Source: Pezicula radicicola (Eukaryota > Ascomycota > Leotiomycetes > Helotiales > Dermateaceae). From it: a stretch of 64,000 nt of DNA. Positions 33,222 through 44,312 of the stretch are shown in pieces (the stretch's first letter is position 1; every line of letters starts with the position of its first letter). A program made the position numbers and the translations under genes. The notes beneath the pieces are model-generated. The model saw only the letters and a list, made by a program, of their open reading frames with translations, searched no databases and was not told where the DNA came from. Where the stretch lies: NCBI GenBank assembly GCA_003008705.1, contig PDUO01000007.1:774123-838122 (forward strand). The letters are read 5' to 3'.

Positions 33222-34560
33222 CTACAATCCAAAAGGATAAATCTCTTCTAGCGCCAACGAAGTCTTTGGCTGCTTCTTCTCAAGCGGTTTCACAGCATGC
33301 GTCTGATCAAACCACAAGTAAACATCTAATTGCTTTCCAAGAGCAGCAGTCATATAATGACTACTACTCTCGGTATCACGACGACAAGTCTCCCCAATAC
33401 AGTGCTCTAGCTTCTCCTTCAATAATTTCTCTCGGAGGTTCTCGTTATTCAATGAGGCCTCGCGGATATCAAGCACGAAACAAGATAGGCCTGTATTGTG
33501 GCTTATATCTACCAGCCATTAGGTAGAGATGGATTGACCTTTAGGACTTGCATGTGGCCATTCCAGTTCTGAGCTACTGCTACGGTGCCGATGTGTGTAC
33601 CACAGCCGAGAATCGTAACACTTTGCCCAAAAGCTTCACGGCAGAGCTGGCCAACGTTCCACTCGCCTCTTTTACTCATACTCGTATACCTTGTATCTCC
33701 TAGGTGACTATTATGGGCCTAGACAATGACTTTCCCTTTTCTAAACTTTAGAAGCCGGACAAGCGTCTCGAACATATGTTTATTGTGGAGATTCCAGCTC
33801 TTGTCATTAGCGTAATACATCAACTTATAATACCGTTCTGTATCAGCAATAAGCCGAGTATTTTGTTCCGCGCTGTGAAACTCTTCTCCGTCATGTTTCA
33901 TGCTTAAATACTCGAATCGCTTTTTGAGTAAGTCCCAAAGCATGGAGACGACTTTCTTCTTGCAAGATTGAAACTCCGGCTGTGTTCTTGTTTCGAGTTT
34001 GTTCTCGGTCGGGTCGTCGGCCTACCTTTCTAAGTACGAATATCTATCGCGGACTTTTTGAGCCATATCAGGATCGACCTGACCAAGGTATTCAATTACC
34101 GTAGATATTGAGGCACTAAGACTGTACAGGTTGAGACCGAAGATGCCAGCTCGTTCCTCTTGTGGCAGAGCAGAATTATGATCATGGAGCCAATGTACTA
34201 GTTCTTCCATTTTTGCATTTCTCCACATCCAGGTAGGAAATAATTTGAAAGCGGTATCTTCAGGATCCGACTTGACCAGTCTTATCTTTGGTCCAAGCCT
34301 CTGTCTGATATAACGATCAAGAGCTTCGGCATCAGGCGGATTCGCTTTGAGGGCGATGGTGTTAAATCTATGGTTCTCGACGAGTCGTTTGTGATTCTGC
34401 ACGAGCTTGATAGAACTCCGATGTTCCATGGCTGGCATAACCTAGGAGAACAATGTGACTTGAAGCAAGGAAGTCGAAGTGAGAGGCAAACGACTAGTCT
34501 GTTATGGCCGGTAGTTGAGTGGCTGCAGCACGAATAACATCCGCGACAGATGGCCACATA
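33222..34560 (-). pseudogene. Broken erythromycin-esterase-family gene
   Basis: The minus strand carries the whole length of an erythromycin-esterase-like (EreA/succinoglycan-synthesis-like) hydrolase, in order: SVADVIRAAATQLP; LLGYASHGTSEFYQARAE; RFNTIALKANPPDAEALDRY; TWMWRNAKMEELVHWL; GLNLYSLSASISTVIEYL; SAEQNTRLIADTERYYKLMY; WNLHNKHMFETL; AHNSH; WNVGQLCREAFGQSVTILGC; and a final ESSSHYMTAALGKQLDVYLW. Lesions are TAG at 34494-34496, a one-base frame change near 34400, TAG near 34023, TAG just before AHNSH (about 33720), and further breaks before 33476. Family-typical residues are also changed (Tyr for Glu in the LLGExxHG motif). It cannot encode an active enzyme. Confidence 0.75.
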
Positions 34561-35123
34561 TCGAGAAGAGTGGCTATATGGATTCCGATTTCAGATGGTG
34601 ATTTTAGGAATACCGGTATGGTGGCAAAAGTGTACTTATAGTGGATGGTCACATGATCTATTCCTGTCATATTCAACAGATAGTTTGCTGAAAGACTACT
34701 TGGCCAACAGGTATTCAATACTGCTGGCATTGTTAGAGATATGGACTGACTTTAAATTGGAAGTCAAGAGAGAATCATGACATCAGAAAGCAGTTCTGAT
34801 TGAAGGGCAATAGCCGAGTATGGATTGCCTAGATGTGAGTTTACAGCATCATCATGTGGTAAATGCTCAAGACGAGAATGAAGCGATTATTACATCACTG
34901 TGGCTACACTGATTGGTCGGCAGTAAAGTCCTGTAGATGCAGTTACTACTGTAGAAGTTATACGGCGACACGTGATATGACGTAACAGATCTTTCCTCGA
35001 ACTTCCATCAAAAATACTTTAAGAATGGCCATGAATCTAAATATTCTAAGAATGAGGTTAATCCGTGAAGGATTGCAGTCCCTAAAAATATTAAGGCATG
35101 CAAATAAATATCTGATAAACAAC
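34561..35123. other. Divergent upstream region
   Basis: It lies between the dead minus-strand gene and the intact plus-strand gene. An in-frame ATG at 35025 would extend the next gene by 33 residues, but I prefer the ATG at 35124. Confidence 0.45.
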
Positions 35124-36188
35124 ATGTCATCTGCACCGGCGCCTCTTGCTCGGTTTGCGGCCGCGATGCAAAATGTCTATGGCACACTGCCATCAGACTT
35201 TGAAGAAGCCAAGAGCTGGACACCACCACCCATGTCTGATGGGTTAAAAGGCAGATATCTTTGGACCGACGCTTTCGGTGTCGTTAATTTCATCACGCTC
35301 TCTCGAGAATCGCAGGACGATCGATATCTAACTCTTGCCGAGAGTCTTGTCCAGACTGTCCATAATATTCAAGGACGTACTAGAGATGGTAGATCTCGAC
35401 TTCCGGGGGCTACAGATGACAATCCCCTTGGTGGCGGACTTCGTATCGGCAAGGAGGATGAAGGAGGTCCTGACGGAGATGGACAGTATCATCATTACTT
35501 GACACTCTGGATGTTTGCGCTGAACCGGCTGAGTGTTGCTACGAAGGATACAAAATTTAATGACCGAGCCATCGCATTGGCCAAAGCTATCCATCCGCAT
35601 TTCTTCGTTGGTAAAGATACTGCATCCCCAAGAATGGTTTGGAAGATTTCTACAGACATGTCGACGATATTAGTACCCAGCGAGGGCAGCCTAGATCCAA
35701 TTGACGGCCACGTTATCATGAGAATTCTACAGGCTCATGATCGCAGCCGTGTTTTAGATAGGGAGATCAGCGACTATAAGAAGATCATGGATCGTAAGGG
35801 AAAGCATTTCGCATCAGACGATATGCTAGATCTGGGCATGACCCTATGGACATCTCACTGGATGGCAGATTCTGAGAAATGGGCAACCGATCTGCAACGA
35901 AGTTGTATCACACAACTCAACCGCTTGTTTGATGATGATGGGTATCGGGTTAGCGATATCCGCTTCCGCCTGGCATTCAGAGACTTTGGTGCCTGCTTAG
36001 GTATCGACGTTTCACAGGATGCAGATTCAGTATTGAGGCAACATGCATCAGAACTGATTAGGTTGTGGGAGCAACGCGCGGGGAAAACGCCTGGAAAACT
36101 TCGTCCGATTACCGAAGTAATGCATGCTGCAGCACTAATTCCTGGAGCATTCAAAAAGGGTTATCTGGGTCCGGAGCCTGATTTTTGA
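35124..36188 (+). CDS. Hypothetical protein, possible alpha/alpha-barrel fold
   Basis: A single exon of 354 residues from ATG 35124 (AAC before the ATG, sensible first residues MSSAPAPLARFAAAM); an in-frame ATG at 35025 is possible. The sequence shows repeated helix pairs with conserved-looking aromatic turns (GRYLWTDAFGVVNFITLS, GQYHHYLTLWMFALNRL, DDMLDLGMTLWTSHWM), as in six-hairpin sugar-enzyme-like barrels. No catalytic motif is recognisable and no signal peptide is present. It is well preserved between dead genes, so it is either under selection or a recent arrival. I do not name a function. Confidence 0.7.
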   Translation: MSSAPAPLARFAAAMQNVYGTLPSDFEEAKSWTPPPMSDGLKGRYLWTDAFGVVNFITLSRESQDDRYLTLAESLVQTVHNIQGRTRDGRSRLPGATDDNPLGGGLRIGKEDEGGPDGDGQYHHYLTLWMFALNRLSVATKDTKFNDRAIALAKAIHPHFFVGKDTASPRMVWKISTDMSTILVPSEGSLDPIDGHVIMRILQAHDRSRVLDREISDYKKIMDRKGKHFASDDMLDLGMTLWTSHWMADSEKWATDLQRSCITQLNRLFDDDGYRVSDIRFRLAFRDFGACLGIDVSQDADSVLRQHASELIRLWEQRAGKTPGKLRPITEVMHAAALIPGAFKKGYLGPEPDF

Positions 36189-37736
36189 ACGTGGTCGACA
36201 CCATCAAATATAGAGAAGCGACGAGGACGATCTATGGATAGTCGAAGTGAGAAGCCTTGATAACTGCAGTGTGGTCATGAGTCGGTGAGCTGAGGCGCGA
36301 GTATGTGCTATCAAATGTAGTAGTACGCTTCCAACGGGGTTTAAATGTCGCCTTTGTTGTCACAACATAAGTGTTTCAGTGAGTATCTAATGTAAATAAG
36401 TCTTTAATGATGGAGCACGTCTATAAAAGAGGGATTATCTAGTGGTGGTAAGAGTAGCAAGAAAAAGACTCAATGTCACCAAATATGTATCAAGCAGAGA
36501 TTTGTATCTCATTAGCTCAACCAGTAACGAAATGGCACAATGTTTATAGAACAAGGGAGACTGTCCTGGGAATCCTAGAGAGAGTGCTGGATTTGGTTAC
36601 GAATGGAAACAGTAGCGAGGAAGCCTAAGAGTGACATGTCAGCGTCAGCTAAACAAATCGAATGGGTTCCCTGAGTATCGTCAGTAGAACTTTGACGAAA
36701 ATGACATCGTAGGACGACCAAGTCAGATCAAGTATGATTAGTTCAAAGGCAAGAGCCAGAACAGCAATCTCAGTAACTGCCTGCGAAACACAATAGAGAA
36801 AACATGAGTGGATAATACCGTCATCTTCTAGAATGTGACACTGAGTATTGTTTTTAGTATAGAATTTCATGCTGATCGTGACAATGCCTCAGCAAAAGCG
36901 GATATCTCGGCGGATTTTAGGAAACCTATCTCCGATTGAAGCGGTATTCAATATTTGGTCACACCAACTAGAACACATATCCTTTCACATGGACAATTCG
37001 CTCTTCGGAACAGAATAAGTGACCAAAGTTGGCACAGGCCACAATACCAAGAATCGCATTATATACATATTATTTATCTAGATTTTAATAACAAAATAAA
37101 CTAGGGGACAATTTAGTATATTTGTAATAGTTATACAAAAAGGGAGCATGATTTTAGGAAAGTAGGAGGGCAAATAATAAAGTATTAGATATATATTTGT
37201 TAGTGTGGCCTGTGCCTTGAATCAGCCACTTATTTCTAGCCTGAAGAGAATTCGCTCTTAATGAGAAAGACAATAAGCAAGTTTAAGATGCCAATCGAAC
37301 TGGCTACTATTTTGGGTTTAGATCATGCATATTAGACTAGATCGCATAGCCAAGAAATGATTGGGCCATGGAATGCCGGCACTAACGGAACATCCGCTTT
37401 TAACCCATCTCGCATTCAGAAGCTCAAAGTGGACTAGTATCAGCAATAAGTATCAAACTCTGAGTACTAACGCTGTTGTTTTCGAAGCAACTAAGACCAT
37501 GAATTACAAATAATGAGCGGTCTACTGATTTAGGGGACCTTAGTGCTGAGCGGCTTCAAACGGAGATAAACACCGCTAATTCCAGTGATGCAAGACGTAC
37601 CTTCTGTATGAAGTATATATACACACATGGAAGACGTCAACATGAAGTGCAAATCACACAACTCCACGTTCAACTCCACAATTGACTTCATACTCAAATA
37701 GCACATCACAATCTTCAAAAAAAAAAAATACACAAA
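36189..37736. other. AT-rich spacer, no gene seen
   Basis: Only short frames without coding character. The last 30 bases before 37737 include a run of about ten A residues next to the start of the dehydrogenase gene. Confidence 0.5.
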
Positions 37737-38585
37737 ATGTCTAAAAAGCACATCATCCTCATCACTGGCGCCAACACTGGTCTTGGCTACGAAACAATCA
37801 AAGCACTCTACCAAACCTCCACTCCATACACGATTATCCTTGGTTCGCGAAACGTTCAGAAGGGTGAAGATGCAATCAAGAAGCTACAGAGTGAAGTGAG
37901 CTCTAGTCCTAGTACTATCAGCGTTCTCCAGATCGACATCGCGAGTGATGAATCCATTGAGAAGGCATTCAAGGAAGTTTCGGAGAAGTTTGGCAAGTTG
38001 GATACTTTAGTAAATAATGCCGGTATGTATATCTATCCTCGAATCTATGTCTTTGCTGAAGGTAAAATAGGAGGATCATTCGACAACGAAATTGGCCCCA
38101 ACAACATGACTCTTCGCGAGTCTTGGAACGCGACATACAACCTCAATGTAACCAGTACACAAATCATGACAACAACATTCGTTCCATTGCTCCTCAAATC
38201 ATCTGATCCACGTCTGTTATTTGTCACTAGTGGCACCAGCTCCCTGATCGAGACTTATGACCCAAAAATGCCAATCAATAACGGGCTTCCGAAGGGATGG
38301 CCGAAGCCCGATAGTCGCGTAATTATTGGCTACCGAGCTAGTAAGACAGGCATGAATATGGTTGTTAGGGATTGGTGTCGGGTCTTGAAGAATGATGGTG
38401 TTAAGGTTCTTTGTGTCTCTCCTGGCTTTTTGGCAACTGGTTTGGGTGGTGGTAAGGAGGATTTAAAGGCTATTGGTGCCTTGGATCCTAGCATTGGAGG
38501 GAATTTCATTAAGGATGTTGTGGAGGGGAAGAGAGATGCAGATGTGGGTAAAGTCATCAGGAGAGATAATATTCAGCCTTGGTGA
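37737..38585 (+). CDS. Short-chain dehydrogenase/reductase
   Basis: A classical SDR with Rossmann fold: TGANTGLGYE (cofactor loop), NNAG, catalytic Ser in FVTSGTSS and YRASK (the YxxxK pair). The spliced product is 266 residues with exons 37737-38022 and 38071-38585; the 48-bp intron has a GTATGT donor and TAG acceptor and restores NNAGGSFDNEI, as in relatives. Because the intron is a multiple of three without a stop, an unspliced 282-residue protein is also readable. SRNVQKGEDAI after the second strand suggests NADP(H) preference (basic Arg). The substrate is unknown; no pathway partners lie nearby. Confidence 0.88.
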   Translation: MSKKHIILITGANTGLGYETIKALYQTSTPYTIILGSRNVQKGEDAIKKLQSEVSSSPSTISVLQIDIASDESIEKAFKEVSEKFGKLDTLVNNAGMYIYPRIYVFAEGKIGGSFDNEIGPNNMTLRESWNATYNLNVTSTQIMTTTFVPLLLKSSDPRLLFVTSGTSSLIETYDPKMPINNGLPKGWPKPDSRVIIGYRASKTGMNMVVRDWCRVLKNDGVKVLCVSPGFLATGLGGGKEDLKAIGALDPSIGGNFIKDVVEGKRDADVGKVIRRDNIQPW

Positions 38586-40666
38586 GTGAGGTTGGGGCTG
38601 GTGAGTCAAGGAAACTCTTCGTGTGACTCGGTTTCAGCTCAAGAGCAGGTATAAGGCAAGCCTAGTGTTTTTAGGTGTTAATTGCATTTTTTTTACCTGA
38701 ACTTACTTGTAATCTCCGAGAAAAATCATGTCACTAAGGTACTCATTTGAAAAGCGGGAGTTCCTACAGAAAACAAAATTAAACATCATAAGTTTGTAAA
38801 AGCTAGCTCCAAGAAAAATAAACATCACAGGACGAAAATTGCTGATTCGCAATGTAATGCTGGAAAAGTTTTGTTATTTTCACACAGCGGCTTCCCAAAA
38901 CTTCACTGTAATCGACAAGAGCGACAGCATCTTCATCATCGAAGATCTTAACCAGCTTACCCAGCAAAGGGCTACGATTTTCGACATATAAGAAGTCTAC
39001 GAAAAGAACTCGACGAAGATCAAAACATGATAGTATATGTAGAGACTCGTTCAAGACTAGTTAATAGTAAGGCCTGTATAGAGAAGAGGTGCCACTTAGT
39101 TCTAAGGATTAGTGCTGCTTGAATAGTAAGATTCATGATCATGATTCCTTTCGCTCTTAGTCTGTAAGGTAATATTTCAAGGGCATAGACAGCCAGAACA
39201 CTAGACTAAGCAAACGAGTAGAAAATATTAAAAGATCTAGACGAAGGCTACTTGTGGATGGCATGCTGCCGTATTATTAGTATTTTTCTCATAGATTGAA
39301 GAGGTGGTAGTCTATCCGAGGAATATTATACTCATTATTTTGATATCTTTTAGTAAAGTTTAGGGTACAAGGGATGCCAATGTACCAGCTATAAAGCTTG
39401 GTAAAGTGATCTAGAATAGTTGGGTGTGTACCAAAAATTTACTGGAATCTTTTGGGTTTGCGAGGTGATACCTATGCTATCATATATAAGGTTCATATAT
39501 TTATTAAACAAAGCATTGCAACTATATTGGGAGATTATATTCAGAGACACCAAGATGGCCAGGCATGCCTAAAAGTCAGCGCATTGAAGAAAGGGGGTTC
39601 GTCGCTTAAGGCGCGTGGTATAACGAAGACAAGATGGATCACATGAAGAGATTTTGCTTGGAATTAAAGCTGAAGGAGCCTCTGTAAATAAAACTATAAG
39701 CCAAAATTTTAGGATTAACCTTTAATTGATGAAATTTATGCAGGAATATGAGTTGCGAGAGAAGAAGAGATACGAGGAGTGTTTGAGCTCTCAATAACTT
39801 CGGTTAAGTAATTCAAGTCGAGTGTTGATGCCTACTGTACAGTGCCTAGCAACCTTGCAGTATGATCTTGAACATTTCAGATTGACTAAAATTAATGTTT
39901 GGCATACATACACCTCCTCTTCACCACACCTAAGGTGGTTTTTCCTTCCCAAAGCATCTCTGTTGTGCCCATATTACCTATGTTTTGACTCCTAGACTCA
40001 CAGACCTCCTCTTACCAAACCCAGCACCACATAGCTCAAGACTAGATATTTTTGAATAACAAGTAAATTCTCAACAAACAACATGAAGTGGGGAAGTGGC
40101 TTAGTGGTATAAACTAGTACTCCTATAGCAAAGTTATCCTAACTGAGTAGATCTCTCATTTTCTTATTAAAAGTCTGGGTTTTGTAGAAAAGGTATAAAC
40201 CACGTCCTCTTTGCTATAAACCATCCAGATTGGACAAAAGCACTCCTAAAGTAGAATATAGAATGGTTTGTAGTCCTGGAATAGAGGTACTGCTATGTCG
40301 TGATAGAACGTCACTTAATTGGATTTTAATAATTCGTCTAGGAGACAGGTATTGTTTTATAATTTTATGTTTCTGTGTTCATCCTTTCGAAACATTGATA
40401 TTCTTGTTCTCTTACCTGCAAACTGCACTAGGTGGTCTTTGCTAATTCTTGATACTTTGTTCTCTTGTGCATAGGGAGGAGTCTTTACCTTTCTAGTTAT
40501 CAATAACATTGTTCTCTTATTTGTAATACGATACTAGGATTTCGGTTTTCGGCACCCTTTGGTTTGTCAAATAGAATGTACCTTGTGAGCTCTTTAGCTC
40601 TTAAACTATTTCTCTTTTTCTGAACTATACCGCCGCTAAGATTGCTAGTAGAGCCTACAGTCGAAG
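38586..40666. other. Long AT-rich spacer
   Basis: 2 kb without a convincing gene. Around 39450-39780 there is weak coding-like sequence in shifting frames that could be an old transposase or gene relic, but I cannot identify it. Confidence 0.45.
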
Positions 40667-41548
40667 TGTTGCCCGGTGATCACGTGTTCCATATATTGGA
40701 ACCATGGCACCGAATATATCCTCATTTTCTGGGGACAATTGGGCTTGCACAAATGCTGATCGTACGTGTTCTTTGAAATCGCTATCAGGTTCATATTCCC
40801 ATTTGACTCGTTTCTTCATCTTGGCCATGAAGCAGCCTAGTTTAGTTGGTTTAGCCTCGTCGTCTGGCTTCTTGTTTTTCTCATTTATATTGCTTTTCTA
40901 TATGATCAAAATTCTGTCAAATTTCATTCAAACCTCTGAATAGCTTCATTTTCTGCCTATATAGGCAATTACTTTCATTCTGCAAGGCCCATATATATAG
41001 CCTATTTCCAGACTTTCTTATTTCAAGCCTGCGGGGGTGTGTTGCCCGGTGATCACGTGTTCCCTATATTGGAACCATGGCACCGAATATATCCTCATTT
41101 TGTCTCTCGCATCGTATAAAAATGTCTTGTACGCGTAGAGCAAGCCACGCACGCTTCATGCATCCAAAATAGCCCATTTTGTATGGTATTCGGGCCTTTT
41201 ACAAATGCCTCCCACTTTGTATATTAAACCTACTAGTCGGCCTCTCTTTTAGACGGCTAAGTACTCACAATTCACTCATTATATGCATATGCAATTTCCA
41301 CTAGTTCGAAGCTCAATAGTTATGAAGTTCTTGGCCCATATAGATCTTCTTTCGAATCTCCATTTCATTGAGAGTTGAAGCCGAACTTCTCTCCAGACCC
41401 AGAGGTGAAGAAGAAGGTTGCGGAAGCCATGAAATCAACAGAAACCAAGGCCAAGGTAGACGCTGCAATAGCACGTGCCAACAAGTTCAATGAGGATATA
41501 TTCGGTGCCATGGTTCCAATATAGGGAACACTTGATCACCGGGCAACA
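40667..41548. mobile_element. 882-bp element with 60-bp inverted ends and 5-bp target duplication
   Basis: The ends are TGTTGCCCGGTGATCACG at the left and its reverse complement, with one change, at the right. Similarity extends about 60 bases and includes GGAACCATGGCACCG. CGAAG flanks both sides (40662-40666 and 41549-41553). A third copy of the terminal sequence lies inside in direct orientation at about 41040-41101. The outer ends start TG and finish CA. No transposase was recognised, so it is non-autonomous. A 5-bp duplication is not typical of TA-type elements; the superfamily is unassigned. Confidence 0.8.
41372..41524 (+). other. Short open frame inside the element (50 codons)
   Basis: The frame reads LKPNFSPDPEVKKKVAEAM, then TKAKVDAAIARANKFNEDIF, and stops at 41522-41524 inside the inverted end. 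The composition looks like a real amphipathic helix rather than noise. It lacks an ATG, so it could be a captured exon of a host gene or the last exon of a spliced element gene. I recognise no family. Confidence 0.35.
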
Positions 41549-41553
41549 CGAAG

Positions 41554-42128
41554 AGCTTCTAGAGCGTCGCACAGTAGATAATAATACAAACTGTTCACCA
41601 TCTATACGCGAGGATTATTCAAAACAGAAAACTAGAACATTATACTAGCTTAATAACATGATTTTAGTTGAGCCGACAGAAGTTGGAGTTCTTTATACGG
41701 AATTTCAAACCTTCAAACCTTCAAAACAAGACTTTAGGATTGGAGCTATGTGTAAAAAGTGAAGCCCCTGTAGGAGCAAGGATAATTCTGACAAGCTCTC
41801 CGAATTCAACCTCCGAACTGAAGCTATTCAGAAGTCAGGAAGTCAGGGGTCCAGCATATTTGCCGTTACCAGCCCATTGCATTCCATGAAGTCCCGGGCA
41901 CCCTCTGACACCACATGTAGAATAAATCTTTGCTACATCTAGTAACACGTTTGCTTCATGGTTGGAGTGGGCGAGCGCCTTAAGGCCATGTTCCGTGCCC
42001 ATACCACTTCAGCGTTAAGTTTTTCGTAGTCACTTACCGATAATATCTCTTCCCGGAGACCCTCGCGGGGCTTATTATCTCGACAAATGTTGCACCTAGA
42101 AAGGCAGGTTCCCAGCCAGCCATCAATA
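41554..42128. other. Spacer, no gene seen
   Basis: A short CAAACCTT triplet run near 41706 is the only structure noted. Confidence 0.45.
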
Positions 42129-42368
42129 TTATGTTTGGACTGCTTTTTGCAAGCGGATAAGCTGGTCGAATAATTCAGTTGAGTCTGATGAATAGGCTAT
42201 CAACTGCTTCAGACAGAGCGCTTCGGTTCGAAAGTCCCCCAATTGTCTTGCCACTTTCAGGGTTTCAGATGGCTTTAATGGAAGGCAAAGCAGATTCCAG
42301 TCCGGGACTTCTGATGCTGCAGGGACATACATGTAGAGATCTATTGCCATCGAGCGCCTAAGAAACAT
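42129..42368 (-). pseudogene. Fragment of a mould conserved hypothetical gene
   Basis: The end of this 79-residue frame, ETLKVARQLGDFRTEALCLK then ELFDQLIRLQK, has the texture of a motif seen in several mould-specific hypothetical proteins (GDFRTEALCLKEL type). No longer coding context is found on either side, so it is likely a remnant. Confidence 0.35.
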
Positions 42369-42890
42369 ATCCGAAAGCTCTAATAAAAGACCAGAAGAGA
42401 GGACGTCACAGTAGCTTGTTACAACAACTTTTGCTAGGATCCATTAGATGTATTGTCTAGACTTCCAATTATTGGGATGGTTTTGCACAACAGAGGACGC
42501 AAGAACTCGTTGGGTCAACTTCGGCCCACGTGACAATAACATGCACATATATATATCATACTTAGTCCCTATATTTAGTTATAATTACTTAATTTAATAC
42601 TATTTAGTATATAGCTATAAAATCTAGGAGTTTGATTTTACTCTTTGTAATAGATACGATTAGAGACTTAGTGCGACTTATACTTAGTAGCAATGAATTG
42701 ACATTTACTAGTTGCTTGTTTAATATTGACAGGGACCTAATCTGTCGTAGTGAACTGCAAGGTTCAGGGTTGTCACGGTGCATTTTGGCAACAACAACAA
42801 CATTTCTCAACATCATTAAATAGCAGACACTCTTACACCTTTAGTCTTTTCTTGCCTAACCTGACCTGATTAATCCTTAGATATTTTCAC
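42369..42890. other. AT-rich spacer
   Basis: No gene seen. Confidence 0.5.
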
Positions 42891-44180
42891 CATGAGTTTT
42901 TCTATCGCTGTCTGACAAGTATAATGTCACGACCGGCGACCTTCGGGCTGCTACCAATAGCTATGATTGTGAGATTACTACGCCAATGTGTGTGCCTTCG
43001 CCTTGCGAGATCGAAGTGATATGGGGCGGAGCGTGGCAAGTGAAACTGACATGTACATGATACGTGCATCAGTCTAACGCTTTATATAGTTCTGAGAGTG
43101 CTGCGGAGCTTTCCACGACGGCGTTCTTGACTTGGAAAGCAAAGATCCAGGGAAGCTATGACAATTTAGCTGTTGGTCAGCGGATATGTATCCCCCCCCC
43201 CCCCAGGAGGTCAATACATACCGACCGGGACCATTTTTTCTCCAACGTCTGTTGGAGAATATTACAGCACCGCGACTCCAGCTGAGCCAACTCAATCTGG
43301 CTCGATTGCTGACTGCGGCTTATACTACAACGTTGTTTCAGGTGACACGTGCAACCAGATTGCTCTGGTGTATGGTGTTACATTTGCACAGCTGCAGGCG
43401 TGGAACACTTACCTCAATGACGATTGCACTAATCTGTGGTTAGGATATGCGGTGTGTGGCCGAGATGACCGTGCCGGCAATAACAACAGATGGATACTGT
43501 GGGCCAAGCTACAACTACTCGACTTGCGTAGGGTCAGATTTCGGTAGCTGTTGTTCAATCTATGGAGCTTGTGGCTCGACGGATGACTACTGCGGAGCTG
43601 GAAATTGCTATAGTGGCGCATGCAATGACACTGCTACTGGCGTAAGCATAGATGGAACATGCGGACTAAGTTATAACTACATGGTCTGCACAGGATCAAA
43701 TTTTGGCGAGTAAGTGTCCCTTTCTATGCACGTTTAATTGCATTCTATGTCTCTGTCCCGAATCAGCTGCTGGTCTATCTACGGCTTCTGCGGCTCAACT
43801 TCCGACTACTGCGGAGCAGGAAACTGCTACTCGGGCAACTGTGACACAGATATTGGCGGACTCAGCACAACTGGTGAACAAGTTTGTCGTCTTCCTCAAC
43901 TGTCACGCCACCAACCCCTGCACCAACACAGTCAGGTATCACCAGTGACTGTACTGAGTACTATGAGACTGTTGAAAGTAAGTCAGGATTAGCGCCAAAC
44001 GTATAGTTCGAATTGGGTCATTTACTGATTTTGGAAAATAGATGATACGTGCTCTTCAATCGAAACGGCGTATGATATCACGTTTGCCTAGTTCTATGCT
44101 TGGAATCCGGCAATTGGAAGTGACTGCACAATCTTTGGATCGGTGAAGCATATTGTGTCTCTGTATCGTAACACTCTAAT
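42891..44180 (+). pseudogene. Broken LysM / chitin-binding (ChtBD1) gene
   Basis: Modules in order: a LysM-like region (DKYNVTTGDLRAATNS, about 42915-43035); a segment with KIQGSYDNLAVGQRIC; a second LysM (YYNVVSGDTCNQIALVYGVT, 43320-43450); two Cys-rich hevein-type chitin-binding modules (FGSCCSIYGACGSTDDYCG, about 43490-43620; CCWSIYGFCGSTSDYCG, about 43770-43850); and a third LysM (DDTCSSIETAYDITFA, about 44040-44140). Such proteins bind chitin outside the cell. Lesions are a frame break at the C13 run (43192-43204), another near 43455, another near 43880, and TAG after DITFA near 44090. No intact start with signal peptide is visible. It precedes the chitinase relic with one minus-strand gene between. 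Confidence 0.75.
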
Positions 44181-44312
44181 TAGAATGATGGAGGAAAGTC
44201 TTGAGATATTCGAATTAATTATAATCCATTCAAAAATCAAGCGACTGAAGTACAAGTGGTCCCAAGACCATGCTTTCAATCAGTAACCAGTAGACAATAA
44301 TCCATCTCACCT

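Noticed and set aside
39452..39780. Possible transposase or gene relic
   Set aside because: Coding-like texture in shifting frames, but no catalytic motif or known family could be recognised.
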